Program-made: the position numbers and the translations under genes
The notes under the pieces: model-generated
What the model saw: the letters and a program-made list of their open reading frames with translations, nothing else
What the model was told of the DNA's origin: nothing
The model's database searches: none
Origin: Plasmodium malariae
Taxonomy: Eukaryota > Apicomplexa > Aconoidasida > Haemosporida > Plasmodiidae
Assembly: GCF_900090045.1 (NCBI RefSeq)
Contig: NW_021638321.1
Span: 1-64,000 of the forward strand
Direction: 5' to 3'
Length of the DNA: 64,000 nucleotides
Shown: in pieces, positions 27,724-42,330 of the stretch
Layout of the letters: each line of letters begins with the position of its first letter
Numbering within the stretch: position 1 is the stretch's first letter

Positions 27724-28604
27724 TTACTGAGTCATTAACTTATATTTATTATACTTTTCATTATTTATTAATATCTTTGGAAAGACTATGATTAGTATTA
27801 GTGATAATAAAACAATAAGTATTCCGTATAATATTATGCAAATATAGGGTTCTACGGTTTTAAGATGGTCCGTCAATTGTATAAATTCTAATAACTCTTT
27901 TCCAGCTTCTTTCAGCAAATCATACCTATGTAAAATGGGATACCCTATTCCCAATAAAACAATAAGAAAAATTATAGCAACTCCAAAACTGTAACTTCTA
28001 AGTTTTATTTTTTTTAAAGTTATATTTCCAATTCTCTTGTTTTTTTTAAGGAAATCATCATGTTTCTTTTTTTTTATCCATTTTTTTTCAAAATGGAAAT
28101 GTTTACCATCAAACATTCCATTATTATAGTCAATAAATTCTGTATAATATTGCGCTTGATTTAGTAAACTCCTATTATATTTACTGTTTTTTCCTTTTAT
28201 TGCTTTTTCTTTATTATGTATATCTTTTTTTTCGTACTTCAGTTTATTTGACATGTCTTCTCTTAAAACTGAATTACTTGAATAGACATCTTGTTTATAT
28301 TTTGCTAGTAGTCGATAATTTCTTATAACTATAGTTTTTCCAAGTTTATAATTATTATTCAAGGATGTTCTATGAGTGCTCTGATAAATAAAAATAATAA
28401 ATTTTAAATATATGTTATTTAATAAAATAAATAAAATAAAGGAAAATAACAGTATTAATAAACATAAAACACGAACTACATGAAAAAGTCAAATTTTCTT
28501 AAATAATATTTTTCTATTACATCATTTTCTAAATGAAATAAACAACGTAAAAGAATAAACGCATAAAATTTAATAATTAAGATTAAAATAATATTTTTTT
28601 CCAT
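27724..28604 (-). CDS. fam-m protein, two exons, intact
   Basis: Exon 1 is 28604-28521 (28 codons, starting MEKNIILILIIKFY). The donor GTAATA begins directly after GAT, so this exon is one codon shorter than in the other fam genes. Exon 2 is 28380-27724 after a TTTATCAG acceptor. The intron is 140 bp and phase 0. The product is 246 aa. RLLAK is at 51-55. The signature is FDGKHFHFEKKWIKKKKHD. Transmembrane helices are at about 159-178 (containing GIGYPIL) and 206-228. The tail is KILINNEKYNKYKLMTQ. By family this is an exported two-pass protein of unknown function. It is the downstream member of a doublet with the fam-l gene at 31875. Confidence 0.9.
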
Positions 28605-28991
28605 GATGTTGACTTTTAATACGTTAATATATACAGTAAGCATAATATTACAAATAATATTCTTGAAATGATAAAAAAAAAATATGTTATTTGTTTTATT
28701 CTTTTTTGCTATAATTTTTTACTTATTTGTACAATTGTAATAATATGTATATAACTATAAAAAAGTTTCCAATAATTGAATAGAAAAATAAAATTAAATA
28801 CTTATTACAAAATTTATATGATAATGTTATTTTGAAAAAAAAATAATCTTAATCAAAATATTATAATTTGTATACATGTACAAATAATAAAAACATATAA
28901 TTTAATTATTTATTATAGAGCATTAATTAAATATATATTTTGTTAATTTTTTTTAAAATTAAAAAAAAAATATATGTATGTTTTCCTGTAA

Positions 28992-29070
28992 TTTCGAAAT
29001 ATTTGTTTTACATAGAATATAGAATGTAGAGAATATAGATAATGGATTGTTTTATGTGTCAGAAAAACAA
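28992..29070 (-). promoter_or_regulatory. Conserved 5' block of the fam-m gene at 27724
   Basis: TTTCGAAATATT, then TAGAATATAGAATGTAGAGA, then ATGGATTGTTTTATGTGTCAG, about 390 bp upstream of the ATG. One of the clearest copies of the block. Function inferred. Confidence 0.45.
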
Positions 29071-31874
29071 TAAATGCTTTTAATAATATTTTTCAATTAA
29101 TAATTATAATTTTGTAAATACAACATTTTTGAAAAAACTTTAATTTCTAATAAAATATTAATCATTATAGCAATATATTAATTCACAAAACTATATAGTA
29201 CTCAAATTTCCTTGTTATATTATTTATAGTATTTCATTAATTACTACATAAACTGGTTAATTCTTATATATTATATAATGTATTTATAAAATACAATTAA
29301 GTATATATTACATAATATCTGAAAAATTACATATTATATATTATATGTGTAAATAAAGAGTATAATATTACTTTCGCATTATTATTTGTAAAGAATATAA
29401 TTTTTAATTATGTTTAATTTTTATTATTATTTCTAAATTATAAATCATTATATTCATTTACTTAAATTTTTTATTTTTATATATAATTAATTATATATAT
29501 TCAGAAAAAATGTATATATATTAAAAAATATGAAAAATGATTAAAGTAAAATTGTTACAGAAATAATTCACACAAATTCATTATATGAAAAATATATAAA
29601 ATGCAACTAATCTATATATAATGTTATCTAGCATATATAATTCAAGTAGAAAATATGAAAATATATTAATATAATTTACTACTATATATGATTTAGTAAT
29701 TTTACAGCTTATAATTTTAAAGCGTATAATTTATTATATACTTATAATTTTAGAAATATATTGTGTCAGAGATATAATTTTGAAATATATATTAAATAAT
29801 GAACATAAATAGATAGTTTTTTCTTGAAAACAGCATTAATTGTACAGATAACTTATATTCAGATATTTATGATCCTCATCCATTTTAACATACTGAGTTA
29901 TAATTAAAATAATGCGATATATACTAAATCTTATGGTAATCGTCTAATATTAAACTTTTTTATTTTTAATTTAAAATATTTTTATTTCACGGAAATTCTT
30001 AAAAATTTATATAAAAATAAATATAATTAAATGTAAAATTGTATTTTTATATATCTGAAAAAAAAACGTACAAAAATTAACATTTTTTTATTCTTATTGT
30101 TTTTAATCATTTATATTGTATTTGTGGCATTTATAAAAAGTATATTGTAGTTTCCATAAGTTGTCATAATAACGTTTTGTCAATTTTTTACATACAGTTA
30201 ATTTGTCCATTTAATATATATGTTCACAAATTTTAAGAATTTCTAATAATACATTTTTAACTTTTAAAAAAATGTATCTATATATGTTAAAAATTTACGA
30301 CATATTTACTTATATTGTGAATTCATACTTCTTAGAAAGGTTCATTAATTCTAAACCTTTTTTTTTGTTCTCTTTTCTGATAATTATATATATATTCGTC
30401 TAAATTCCTTATATTTATGTAAAGCTAAATATCATATTCAAATGTTTTTTATTTTTTATAATATAGCTGATTTTTTTATTAAATAAATATATCGAGAAAT
30501 ATAAATATATTCCTACTATTCTTTCATAATTTTTTTCATTCAACTGTATATCCCATATTATTTACGATATTTTATTATTCTAATTATACCATTTTTATAT
30601 ATGTACTTTTCTTTTAATAAATCATATTTTCAAAGTTATACGTATATAATGTAAATCATTTCAGTTTCTTAAATATTTTTTCCCAATAAATAAAAATAAT
30701 AATCTTACTGCTAAAACAGTAATTTAGTTCACAATTATTCTTTATATTGTGTAATTTTAAAATATTCCTATTGTAGAAAAAATACTACTTTTTTTCTTGT
30801 TTTATCTTAGAAAATAAACAAAAGTATATGCTTCCGGTGGTATATACATTAATAAGTACCTCAAAATAATAAGTTATCATAATTTAATTTATAATATTTT
30901 AATATAATTATGATATTGATTTATATACTGTTATATATATGTATTTATTTTACCATTAATTCCATTTTATTCGATATTTGTTAAAAGTTAATAAAAGTTA
31001 ATATTCATATATACAACCTATTGAAAATATATATAACGTCCAGTTAATTTATTGGAATAATATATATATGATCATCACATAATTTTTTATACTTTTGCAC
31101 ATTCATTTCATTTATGTTTTATTTTTATTTTATAATTTTTTCATGTACCTAAGCTTTTTATATAGTTTTAATGCATCATATATTATACTAATGAAAATGC
31201 TTAAATAACGATTCATACATATTAATATAATACTTTATTTTATTCTTTTACAGGCTATATTTTGTTCTATATTAAAATATTTATCTGTTTTATATAATCT
31301 TTCTTATATATGAACTTTTACATTTAATTTTAAAGAAAAAAATATGTATAAATACAACAAAATATATTAATTTATTTTATTAAATACAAAACGAGATATA
31401 TTTATATTCAATTTAAAAGCAATAATATATATTTATAATTTGTCAACAAATAATAATTTTAGAGCGTAATAAGAAAAAATGTAGAAAGTGATATTTCTTA
31501 TAGGTCAAATACAAATAAATGTACTTCAAAAATATTATAAGAAATGTCTTACTATATATTTATTGTAACACATAGAAATATATTTTTAATGAAAATGTAT
31601 CCACATATATAAATATATATATATTAAAACATAAATATTTAATTAAACTGAAGGAATATATTAAAATATATATTTTACAAAATTATAGCATTGATATTTA
31701 CAGAAAATTGAAGAACATATTTTTTACCTATTGTGCACAAAATAGGATATGTACATATCGCAGCATTTATAATATTTAATGACTTGTATGTATGATAAAT
31801 AAGTACATACACAAATATACTTCATTTGTTACACTAAATTAAATAGTTCATCAGAGAAGAAAACATGTTACATT
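29071..31874. other. Intergenic spacer, doublet 3
   Basis: No gene is seen. The left part is extended 5' flank of the fam-m gene; a TTATATTATTTATAG patch near 29215-29230 recurs upstream of other fam genes. The last roughly 270 bp are 3' flank of the fam-l gene at 31875, with an (AT)n landmark near 31608-31624 and an AAGAACATATTTTTTACC patch near 31711-31728 shared with other fam 3' flanks. Confidence 0.5.
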
Positions 31875-32882
31875 TTATATTTTCCTTAATTTAATTTTTT
31901 CATATTTCATAACTTTCTTATGATAATAAAAAACTCCTAATATAAGTGTGATACCTAATATAATTAAAGGTATAATATATATAACTAAGACAAAAAAATA
32001 CGGAACATAAGTATATTCATCTACCATCTGTACATTCCATGGTCCACTTCGACTAGTTCTGAATAATTTCTTTATTAAATCTTGTACTTTTTCCGTAGAC
32101 TGGAACAACCAACTTAAATTGGAGGTCTTCAACATATTATTTAAGTGACCAAACCATCCAGGTACAATTAAAGTCAATGTCTTAACCATCCCACGTATAA
32201 GCCCACAATTAACATATAAATCTAATATAAATCCTATTAATAACAATAAAAACAATAACATAAAAGGTGAATTTAGTGATACGAGTTTTTTACGTATAAT
32301 TTTTTTGTAAACTTTATTGCTAATTGTCTTGTTATTTTTAAGAAAATTTTCATAATCAAGATCCTTGAATATCTTTCTTTCTAAATACGAATATTTTTTT
32401 GTTTCAAATAAATATGATTTATTTTTTATATCTTTTTTGCGTCCTCTTGCACTTTGTGGTAAACTTCCGTTTAATATTTTCTTTTTCTCTGTGGAACACT
32501 TATCATTGTTAGTTATTCCTTTTTTATCGTTTCCTCCATTTGGTATCTGTTCTCTTAAACATACAACACATGAATCCTTATCCTGATTATATATTGCTAG
32601 TATACGATAATTTGTTCTATATAATATTCTATGATGATTATAGCATTCAACCAAAAGTTTACTATACGTACTCTAAAAAAAACAAAAAAAAATGTTTGAT
32701 TTAAACAAATGAATAATTTTACACTATGAAAAAGTACTAACAAAAACAAAACACAAAAAATGTAATACAAATACCTCTAAATATTATTACCTTACCTTAA
32801 AAATGTAAAAATGATATATCCAACTTAAAAGGATAAACATAGAAACTTTAAAAAATAAAAGGGTTTTAATTTTTTGTTCCAT
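31875..32882 (-). CDS. fam-l protein, two exons, intact
   Basis: Exon 1 is 32882-32796 (29 codons, starting MEQKIKTLLFFK) with a GTAAGGT donor. Exon 2 is 32672-31875 after a TTTTTTTAG acceptor. The intron is 123 bp and phase 0. The product is 294 aa. The export motif is degenerate: RILAI at 52-56 in TNYRILAIYNQDKD. The fam-l core (LFETKKYSYLERKIFKDLDY, then NNKTISNKVYKKIIRKK) spans about 117-158. Transmembrane helices are at about 165-182 and 253-278. The C-terminus is YYHKKVMKYEKIKLRKI. The linker after the export motif is low-complexity and basic. By family this is an exported two-pass membrane protein of unknown function, and the upstream partner of the fam-m gene at 27724. Confidence 0.9.
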
Positions 32883-33213
32883 GATATAAAACATTAAAAA
32901 CGTAAAATACTGAGATTGGAGACAATTGAAAATAATATAATTTTATTTTAATTATAAAGGATACTATATCTATTCATTTACTTATATTTATATTTTACTT
33001 TTTTATCGCAAAAACATAATAAAAAGTATGTAATTGAATTTCCTTTTGCAACAGAGACAAAGAAAGAAAATATCAATAAAAATAATATAATTTGAATTCA
33101 TTAATAAATATTGAATATATATAAATTATTTATTTAATATAATAAAATAATCAAAATTCTTTTTTATTGATTCTTTTCAAAATTAATAACTAAAATATAT
33201 ATGACTTCTTAAT

Positions 33214-33290
33214 ATTTCCAAATATTGAGTTTATATAGAATATAGAGAATATAGATAATACACTGTTCTCTATATTGTAAGAATAATTAA
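33214..33290 (-). promoter_or_regulatory. Conserved 5' block of the fam-l gene at 31875
   Basis: The best-preserved copy: TTTCCAAATATTGAG, then TATAGAATATAGAGAATATA, then CACTGTTCTCTATATTGTAA, about 330 bp upstream of the ATG. Promoter or transcription-start role is inferred from position. Confidence 0.45.
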
Positions 33291-34870
33291 TAATTTCAAA
33301 AAAGGTTAAACATTAATAATTATAATTTTATAAAAATTACAGTTTGAAAAAATTTGTTATTGCTAAAATAAAATTAACTCTTATAACAGTGTAATAATAA
33401 TTATAGTAAGTCAAGAAAATAACATTTTGTACAATTTTTTTTTTTATTTTATATGTATTATTAGCATTAGTTACTACGTTAACCTATGAATCTTTTTATG
33501 TATTATAATAAATTTTAATAATCAAATATATAACAAAATATTTATGCTAATAAAAACGTATACGTTTCAGAGGTAAATAAGAAATGATCTATGTTTTTTT
33601 TAATATAATATTTGAACCTTAAACATTTTAATTACATATACCTTATACTCTTATTACCAAATGCAAAGTTTGTAAATTTATGCACATATATTTTTTTTTC
33701 TTTTTTTTTTTATTTAACATATGTATTTAGAAAAAATATAGTTAAAAAATTATAATTATTTATATATATACATAGTCATTGTTGCATGAATGTAATAACA
33801 TGTGAATATTCCTAGAGGAATAACGTTGCTGTTTAACTATGCCAATTATAAAAATAAATATAACATTTTACTATCAATATATTTTATCATTTATGTTTAA
33901 TTAATTTTCATAAGAAAGTATTAACTCCAAGAACCACATAAACTAAAACGTAAAATAATAAATATTCTTTAAGGAACTCACTTAAATATAAATCTTCATG
34001 AATTACAAAGTTGATAATATACATTTAATAATTCATTTTTAAAAAATAATTATTTTATTACATAATCATAATTTCATAATTGAAATATAAAACAAACCTA
34101 AATATATAGTAGAAATATTCTTACATCAAATAAATTAAGAAAAAACACATATATATTATAATAATTTTTTAATGTAGAATATTTATTATGTGTACCTTTA
34201 AATAAAAAATACATATGAGAACAAATAGAGCAATTGTTCTGTTTTGTAAAATAAAGAACAATGTAATTTATTAAAATTAGATGTAGTATATATTATATGT
34301 ATTAAAAAAAATTATTCAAATAATTAGTTACAACCTTAAAAAAAAGGTAAAAAAAAAATTTATAAATATATAAATTGTCTTACTTGTTCAGAGTATTTAT
34401 ACAGATTGTGATTTTCTATATTAAATTGAAATATCACTAATTTATTAAAATGTAAATCCACATTAAATATATGCACATATAATGCTTTCTTATAAAGCAA
34501 ATATTGTTTTTGCCAAAATTGATAAAAAACTATTTAACATCTTTATGTATCTCTCCCCAATATACATATATATTTATATTAAATCAGAACACTATATTAC
34601 CTCAAAAGAATAAATTATAATAAGAAAATAAATGTAGAGATATTTATATTGATAAAAATAATAAATGTCCATATTTTTACTTTTATTTATTAATATACAT
34701 TTTCTTATTATATAGGATGAAGAAAAAAAAATATACAGATATAGAAGAATTTATTTTTTTAATAACAAAATTTTGTTAATAATAAGGTAAATTTTCATTT
34801 TGTGTATGCAAATGATTATTTTTAAAAACCATATTTTAATTATAAGTATGTTTATATTTCATTTCCTTCT
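33291..34870. other. Gene-poor spacer
   Basis: AT-rich with homopolymer runs (for example T runs near 33433 and 33701). No supportable gene. The first few hundred bases are extended 5' flank of the fam-l gene. Confidence 0.5.
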
Positions 34871-35481
34871 GTTTCAGCAGCTTATTTTAAGAATTTTATC
34901 AATGCACAAATAACTATTAAAATACTTAAAAAATAACTAAATGTAATACAATATTTCACTCCGTTCAAAATTATATAATCATCTTATTACGTATATCTTA
35001 AAATATAAAGAATTACTTAATGGGATAAGAAATAAAAGAAGTAAAAAAAAATACAATGATAGAATGTATTCCTTCATATTAAACTATAAAACGCTACTCA
35101 AATATATACAATATTTTAATCTTTATTTCTTGGCAGTATCGGTACATTTCCTGTATTTATATGAAGAAAAACCTCTCATTTATTTTAACTTACCAACAAT
35201 AATATATTTATCACTGAAAATGACTTTTATATAACGCATGTCCATTCTTGTATGATATTTGATATACAAAATTTCAATTATCATTATATTTTCATTAACT
35301 ATTTGCATTATATATAATTCAGCGTTATCATCTGTACTTTTGGAAAAATTATATTAAAATCCAATTAAAATTTATCTAATCCTACATTATTTGTACACCC
35401 CACATATTCTGATAATAATGTATCACTTTTTAAATCTAGCGGTACTTTTTCACGGATATAATTATTTAGAAGTATATGAAG
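34871..35481 (-). pseudogene. Possible decayed gene, family not recognised
   Basis: Three minus-strand patches look more coding-like than their surroundings. After a possible acceptor (TATTATAG at 35482-35489), about 38 codons read LHILLNNYIREKVPLDLKSD and continue to a TAA near 35367. In another frame, about 50 codons between about 35350 and 35191 include DDNAELYIMQIVNENIMIIE and end in a TAA. Farther down, a hydrophobic helix (CITFSYFLSILIVICALIKF) is followed by a stop and then AAETEGNEI at 34871-34980. The patches are in different frames with stops between them. This could be a multi-exon gene seen through introns, a pseudogene, or coincidence. Confidence 0.25.
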
Positions 35482-37800
35482 CTATAATACAATAAAAGGA
35501 AAATATTTTTAATATTTATAATTTGATTAATTTAATTACTCATAAAAGAAATTTCATTATAGGTATATACTTATACAAAAGGAGAAATAGATAAAAAAAA
35601 ATAAAGCAAAATTGCTGTTATATTAATATATCTCACTACTGAAATAAGTAAATATACAAATGAAAGGGGTTAATTTAAGAGTTTTAAGTGTAGTAAAATA
35701 TTTATTTTTTTCATTCTAGTTAGAATTATTTAATTTATAATATATGTACGTTAGTACAAAATTCATTCCTTTTTGCATAATAGTGTTATAATGTATAATT
35801 ATATCTAATGTTGTTTTATTTTATTTTTTAAAAAAATATGACTTACATAAATAAAATACAAATATAATGTAAAAAGAAGGAAAAGAACATTTTAAAAATA
35901 TTTTCGTAAATATTTCCGATAAAGTTATTTATACAAAAAGCAAAGTAAAAATAAATCAACTTTTTTAAAACTAACTCTATTAATAAATTCTCAAAATATA
36001 CATATATTCGTAAATGTATAATAATACTATTACAGAACTATTCTAAACCATTTCCATAAATACATTTCACAAAAAATAGATTGTTAGTACATAAATATTT
36101 TATTTTTAAATTACAATAAAAATTATACGGTAATAGTACATATATCAGCATATATAATACACATAGTTTTTAATATTTTGCTCAGTTTTCTAATGATAAG
36201 ATTAGATATATAAGTATATTATACCTTTAAATATTATTAAATAACTGAAAAAACACGAATCATTGAATAACATCTAATAGAATTCATAGGATAAAAAAAA
36301 AATTAAAAAAAAACAAATTATTTTTTCATAGTATAAATTATAATCTAACAAGTGCCATATATCTACGACATATAGTACATTCGTACAAGAATTAAAAATT
36401 CCTTTCTAATATTTAATTCACAAATTTTGATGTTTCAAAAATTATTATCCGTTTAAACAATTGTATATATTCAAAATATACAAATCTCTTAGAAACAATA
36501 AAATTTTTATGTTATTTAAAAAACTGTATTTTTTTTTGCTACTAAAATAAAATTTATTAGATTTAAGGATCATTAAATTTATATTTTTTTTTTCTTTTAT
36601 TTTTTTGAGAAAAAGTATAAATTTATAGGTTATACAGAAAAGGTAATTTTAAATAAACAGAAAAAAAGTAAATGTAGTAAAAAAAACAGTTCTAGGAATT
36701 ATGATAATTAAAAGAATTAAAACTAATATAAAAACAAATATTATATATAAAATAATTTAAGATCTAAATGATTTAGATAAGAAATACGAAAAGATCATGT
36801 GTTAAATAACATGCAATACAATTTAAGAAATTATATATTGAATTTATTTTCATATTGAAAACTTTATAGAAAAGATAACAGTGCATATACTTTTTATTAA
36901 TTTATTATAAATATTAAAGCAAATATTATATTGAATTAGAGCTTTTATGTTATTTCAGAAGAATATATAAAAACTTTATGTTTTTAATATGTTACATAAT
37001 GCATATTATCCTATGCTATTTAACAAAAACAAGATAATTATTTATTTATTTTGTGTTTTCGTATTCAAAGAGTAAATATATTGATATAAATATATACAAA
37101 ATGATTTTTCATTTTAAACATTTATATAAGTTTTTCATGCTGATAGCACTTTGTAAAAATTTACAATTTGTGGTTATATAAAAAAGTATAACATCCCTTA
37201 ATAAATAATAATATCTAATAGAAAGGCTACATAACAATAAATATTATATAAACAAATAACCTTCCATTTATTGTTTTCTAAAACTTCTTGTAATTAAAAG
37301 TAATTGTAGTTTTTAGAACATCAGTTTTTTCTATATTATTATATTCATACTGCATTTATTATAAATATTGAAAAAAATTTAAATTAATTGTGCATATTAG
37401 GTAAAATAAAAGAATCAACTATAAATAATTTTTATTTTTCTTGAAATATGTAATTAGGTCACAGGTGAATCCATTCAACATAAGTGAATAGCATTATTAA
37501 TTACATGTGTTTATTTTAGATATGTATCCATTAATTCACATATATATATTTATATTAATCCCTTAATACTTTAAATTATTTTAGATATAATACCATTGTA
37601 TTAATGATTTTTTATAAATATAATATTTAAAATTAAATTTCAGGCTTATTTTAATATAACGTGTTGTTAATGTTATAATAATAATAAGACATATTATTTT
37701 TTGTATTTTAATATTTCTCTTAAAAATTAATTAATGTATGACAAATATATTGTCAGTGAAATTATAATTTTCCTGTTGTTTCATTAAATAATATTTTTAC
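35482..37800. other. Gene-poor AT-rich spacer
   Basis: No supportable gene on either strand. Low-complexity AT-rich sequence with A and T runs. Confidence 0.5.
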
Positions 37801-40300
37801 AATAATCTTTATAATATAACTAGTAGATAGTTTTTACAGCACGAATGCTACTGTGATTGCTACTGAAGTATTTTAAAACAAACGTATATAAGCTAAAACA
37901 ATATATAGAATGAGGACAATTACGAGCTTCATCGACGCTTCTTACATTCTAGTCTAAAATTTAGCTGACTTTTATTTTTTTTTAAGTGATTTTTTTTATT
38001 TTAAATATATATAATAGTTTCATATTACAAATAACTTTATTTATATTAATCTAATATAATTTTTACAAAAATAAAAAAAAATTATAGAAAATATGGTATA
38101 ATTTTGTTTTTTTTTAAGTTCCAATTGAATTAATACTTCATATGTAAATTTTCCTGTATGTGTTATTGATGCAAGCTTTTTATTATTACATGCGTATGTT
38201 TTCTTACAAATTTCTTTATTCGTGTTGAATATTATAAACATGTTCGTACATACATAAGTTCATTTTACTCATATGTATATATATGTGTTTACATAAACTT
38301 TGTCCTCGGAACTACAACAAACTTATATCTTTTATGTTTTTCCTTTATACCTTTACATTAAGGTCGTGTATTGGCTTTTATAGTTCTCACTACAAATAAA
38401 CTACTCAAAAATCCGTATTGGAATCTTTAATAAGGTTAATAAAAAGTACGCTTGCACTTTTGACTAAATATAAAGTGGGACTGCTGTTAAAGGAAATTCC
38501 TCTGTAACTAATAAATTTAAACAATGCTCTCTTTAGGAAGTTTACATAGTTTTTCATGCCCCGTTTCTTTATTAATATTTTTAAGTGGAATAACTATTTT
38601 GTAGAACTTCATACATTGTTGATATTATCCCTTGTCATATATCAGAATTTTATTAACTTACGCATTCTATCCTATATACTTAAATGTTTACATAGACTCA
38701 TCTACAATGTAGTTATGCAAGGTACTAACATGTTTAAATACTTATAAACAAAATTCCACCATACAAGCCTTTGCATATAAATCTGTGTGTATATGCACTC
38801 ATATGCGACTTTCCAACGTAAATATTCTAACAAACCAAAAGATAGATCATGAAAAAAAAAGAAAATATATACATATATAAGTGCTTGTTATGGGCATAAA
38901 TAATCATAAACTAATGAATAATACTATTCTAAGAATATACATATACATAATTGTATTCTCAAAATATTTTATTTATTTATCTTAATGAAATTACAGCTCA
39001 ACAATAAATATATTGTCCAATTTATTTTGTTTTAAATTATCTATGTTCACATTAGATTCTTTATAAATGTATTCTTCTTATAAGGACAATAACATAAAAA
39101 AAATTTGACACATATGCATATGACACTTAGTTATATTATGAAATTCCTAAAATGATATAGTAAGGGGAATTAGATAAATAATGTTGTATAATGTGCATTT
39201 TATTTCATGTATTTGTTCTAATTTTATTATGAGAACTATGTGCATGAGAAAAATCTTGCATGAAACTCTTTAGAAACAGTACAAAATAATGCAAAGTATT
39301 TTACCAGTTATAAAAATAAATATACATTATATGAAACATAGAAAGGTATATATGCGGAAAAAAGTAAGTGCACTCATCATCCTAGGAATGTATGCATATA
39401 TATACACATATGCATGTAAACATACATGTACATGATGTAGCAACATAAAAAATACATAAACAAATTTAGAACATAATAGATTTTATTTTTTATATTCCCA
39501 AATCACAACGGAATACATAATTACAAATTTATTTTCATACCTTTTTATCTTCATATACAAAGACAAGAGAGAATAAAGTAAAAAAATAATGTGAACATTT
39601 ACTCTTCACTTTTATTTTATTTTTTTTTTTTCATTTATTTTTTGTATTAAATATTTATATTTATATCTGTCTTATATTTTTGGAAGAATATCTTTCTAAT
39701 TGTCCACTCACAATAGAAAACAAAGTGAAAAAAAAAATATATATTTTAAAATGTGTGTTACACTTATATATTTGTTATCATACATAGTTATACTTTATGT
39801 TATTTTGTTTTTTTTTTTTTATGATTCTTTTTTCATTTGTTCTGGTTTTACTTTCGTTTGTTTTCTCAGTTCTCGTTTTCATTTTTCTTCGTTCTCTTTT
39901 TTTTTATCATAACTATTGTTTATGAGGATTATATCGTTCTCATAGAGACATAAGTAACCTAAAAAAAAGTAAGTTTATTTACCACTATATTCGTATTGCT
40001 AGTCTCACAATGTACATCTTGTTAATAGTTTCTATACTTTATTTTCCGTTGTTCTAAAATATTTCTATGCATACTCCTTTATTATTTAAGGGTACAACGA
40101 ATAATATATCGACAAAACAAAACACCTAGACATATACACTTAACATGCATAAATTACCATTATCATAACATCTTAATTTTCTATTCATATTTCAATGAGT
40201 TCTTCACCATAATAAAATCGTAATTTAGCTTTTTCCTTCTTTATGAATATTCCTATACAAGTTAGTTTACTTAAAATTCAACATTTTGTTTTTATTTTTA
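37801..40300. other. Less AT-rich, gene-free block
   Basis: Lines here contain visibly more G and C than the flanks (for example around 37840-37970, 38150-38770 and 39360-39440), with many TATGCATAT / CATATGCATG-type palindromic words. No frame looks like a family I know. The open frames at 38041-38241 (minus), 38556-38747 (plus) and 39700-39912 (plus) are short and unsupported. It may be a remnant of a different sequence class or a non-coding transcript region. Confidence 0.35.
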
Positions 40301-42330
40301 ATAATTATTGTTTAAAAATTAATTACAATAAATAAAAGTGAAAAAGAAAGTTAAAAGGAGATAATTTATATAAGAGATAAAAGAGAGAAACAAAATATTT
40401 AGATAAAAAAGATAATATAAATTATAACCTATATGATTCTTTATAAATGCACTTACATATGTGATATATATTATTTGCTAATATGTGCATATAATTATTT
40501 ATAAACGGCTCAGAAAATTTTGCTCAAAAAAAAAAAAATATATTATCGTAAAAGATTATTTTACATACATGTGCATATATATTATACATATATGAATAAA
40601 TATTTTAATAAAATACAAACTTACTAAATATTAACTAAAAACACCTATATATATATATATTTTACACTAAATTAAATATTAGTAATCTATTCACTTTAAC
40701 CATTCAGAATAACCCATATATGTTACTCTAACTTTTTCCACGCCTTAATTATATTTTTGCAAAAAACAAAACATTTTCATTTTCTATTTAATTGATAAAA
40801 TAATAATTTAAAGTGTATATTAAAGTGAGATAATTAAAATATATATTAATATTACAATTTCATTTGAATCTATATAAAGTCAAATTGAATAGAGGATTTA
40901 TAATCATTAAATTTACTAAAGAATTGTTGTACATAAAATTCATAATTTACAGTTATTTAATTAAAACATGTAAAACTAATATAAATTAATTTTTAAATAA
41001 ACTCAATTAAAATTTATATAACCAAAAAGTCAATATCATATATTTACGAATTATGTATATAAAAATATAACTTTTTTTAATTTTCATTTAAAAAAAAAAA
41101 TAATAGTAATAAATATAAATGAATTATTAATATCATCATAAACTATGTGTATTTTTATATACCCTTAAAATCATATTAATTCATTACTTAATATATTTAC
41201 AGATATAAAAATACTATATATATAACGTTCCTTCATATTATTATATATTGTAGAAATTACATATTTATTTACGTACCAGTAAAAAGAATATAGCATTTCT
41301 CAGATCTATACACATTTTAAAAATTGCACTATTATGGAAAAGAATGATAAATAATTTATTCATATTCTCAAATAATATGTGATTGCATCTAATTCATACA
41401 TTAACTTTTGAATCACGTAAAAAAATAAAAAAAATTATGTACTTCGTTTTTTCATAAATTTACATTATATTGTATATATAAATATTTTATTCTAAATTAA
41501 ATAAATTACAATAATAAGTACCAAAAATATATAATAAATTCTTCTAATTCTTCATTTAATTGTGTAAATATGGAAACAATAAGTCCTCAAGCAATTATAA
41601 ATAATCGTCATTTAATAAAGATATTATTATTATTATTATTTATTTATTTATAACTTCAAATCTATATCATGCACAAAGAATTAAATTACATTAAAAATCA
41701 TTTTAAAATAAGTATTTTCATAACTTATTTCCAATAAAATATAATTTATATAGTAAATATCAAGTTTTCTCTTTATTAAAAAAAATATATATATATAAAT
41801 ATCAATACAACGATATATAATTACTATCATTTTACTAAATATAAAAGATAAAATATTTGTTACAAATATAAAATTTTTAATACATTTTCTTAATAAACTG
41901 AAAAAATAATTAATTTATATTAGAAAAAAATAAAAACATAAAGTAACAATTTTTATATCATTTATAAATTATTGCACTTCAATCAAACTATATTAATTAT
42001 TTTAATATATATTTATTTTAATACACATATATTTTTTATGAAAATCTATTTAAATATAAAAATAGATATATGAAGGCACTATGCTTATTTAGGACAAAAC
42101 TGTAATTTATAATACAAATTGTAAAGCGTTAGATTCTTCAAACGTACTAAAAAACTAAGAACAAATATATTTTATTGTTTTATACCAAAAAGTATAGTTA
42201 TAAGTATTAGTAACTACAAAAATTAAGTAATTCTGAGCTTATTTATTAATCATATTATTAAGGATATTACGTATATTGTTTCAAATTAAATACTACATTA
42301 CAGAAAAAGAAATATTTTTTGTTATTCATT
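40301..42330. other. Spacer before doublet 4
   Basis: AT-rich. The right end is 3' flank of the fam-l gene at 42331, with an (AT)n landmark at about 41787-41797, roughly 540 bp past its stop. No gene is seen. Confidence 0.5.

Noticed and set aside
39700..39912. Plus-strand open frame with Phe/Ser-rich end
   Set aside because: Produced by a T-rich tract; no signal, splice site or family match.
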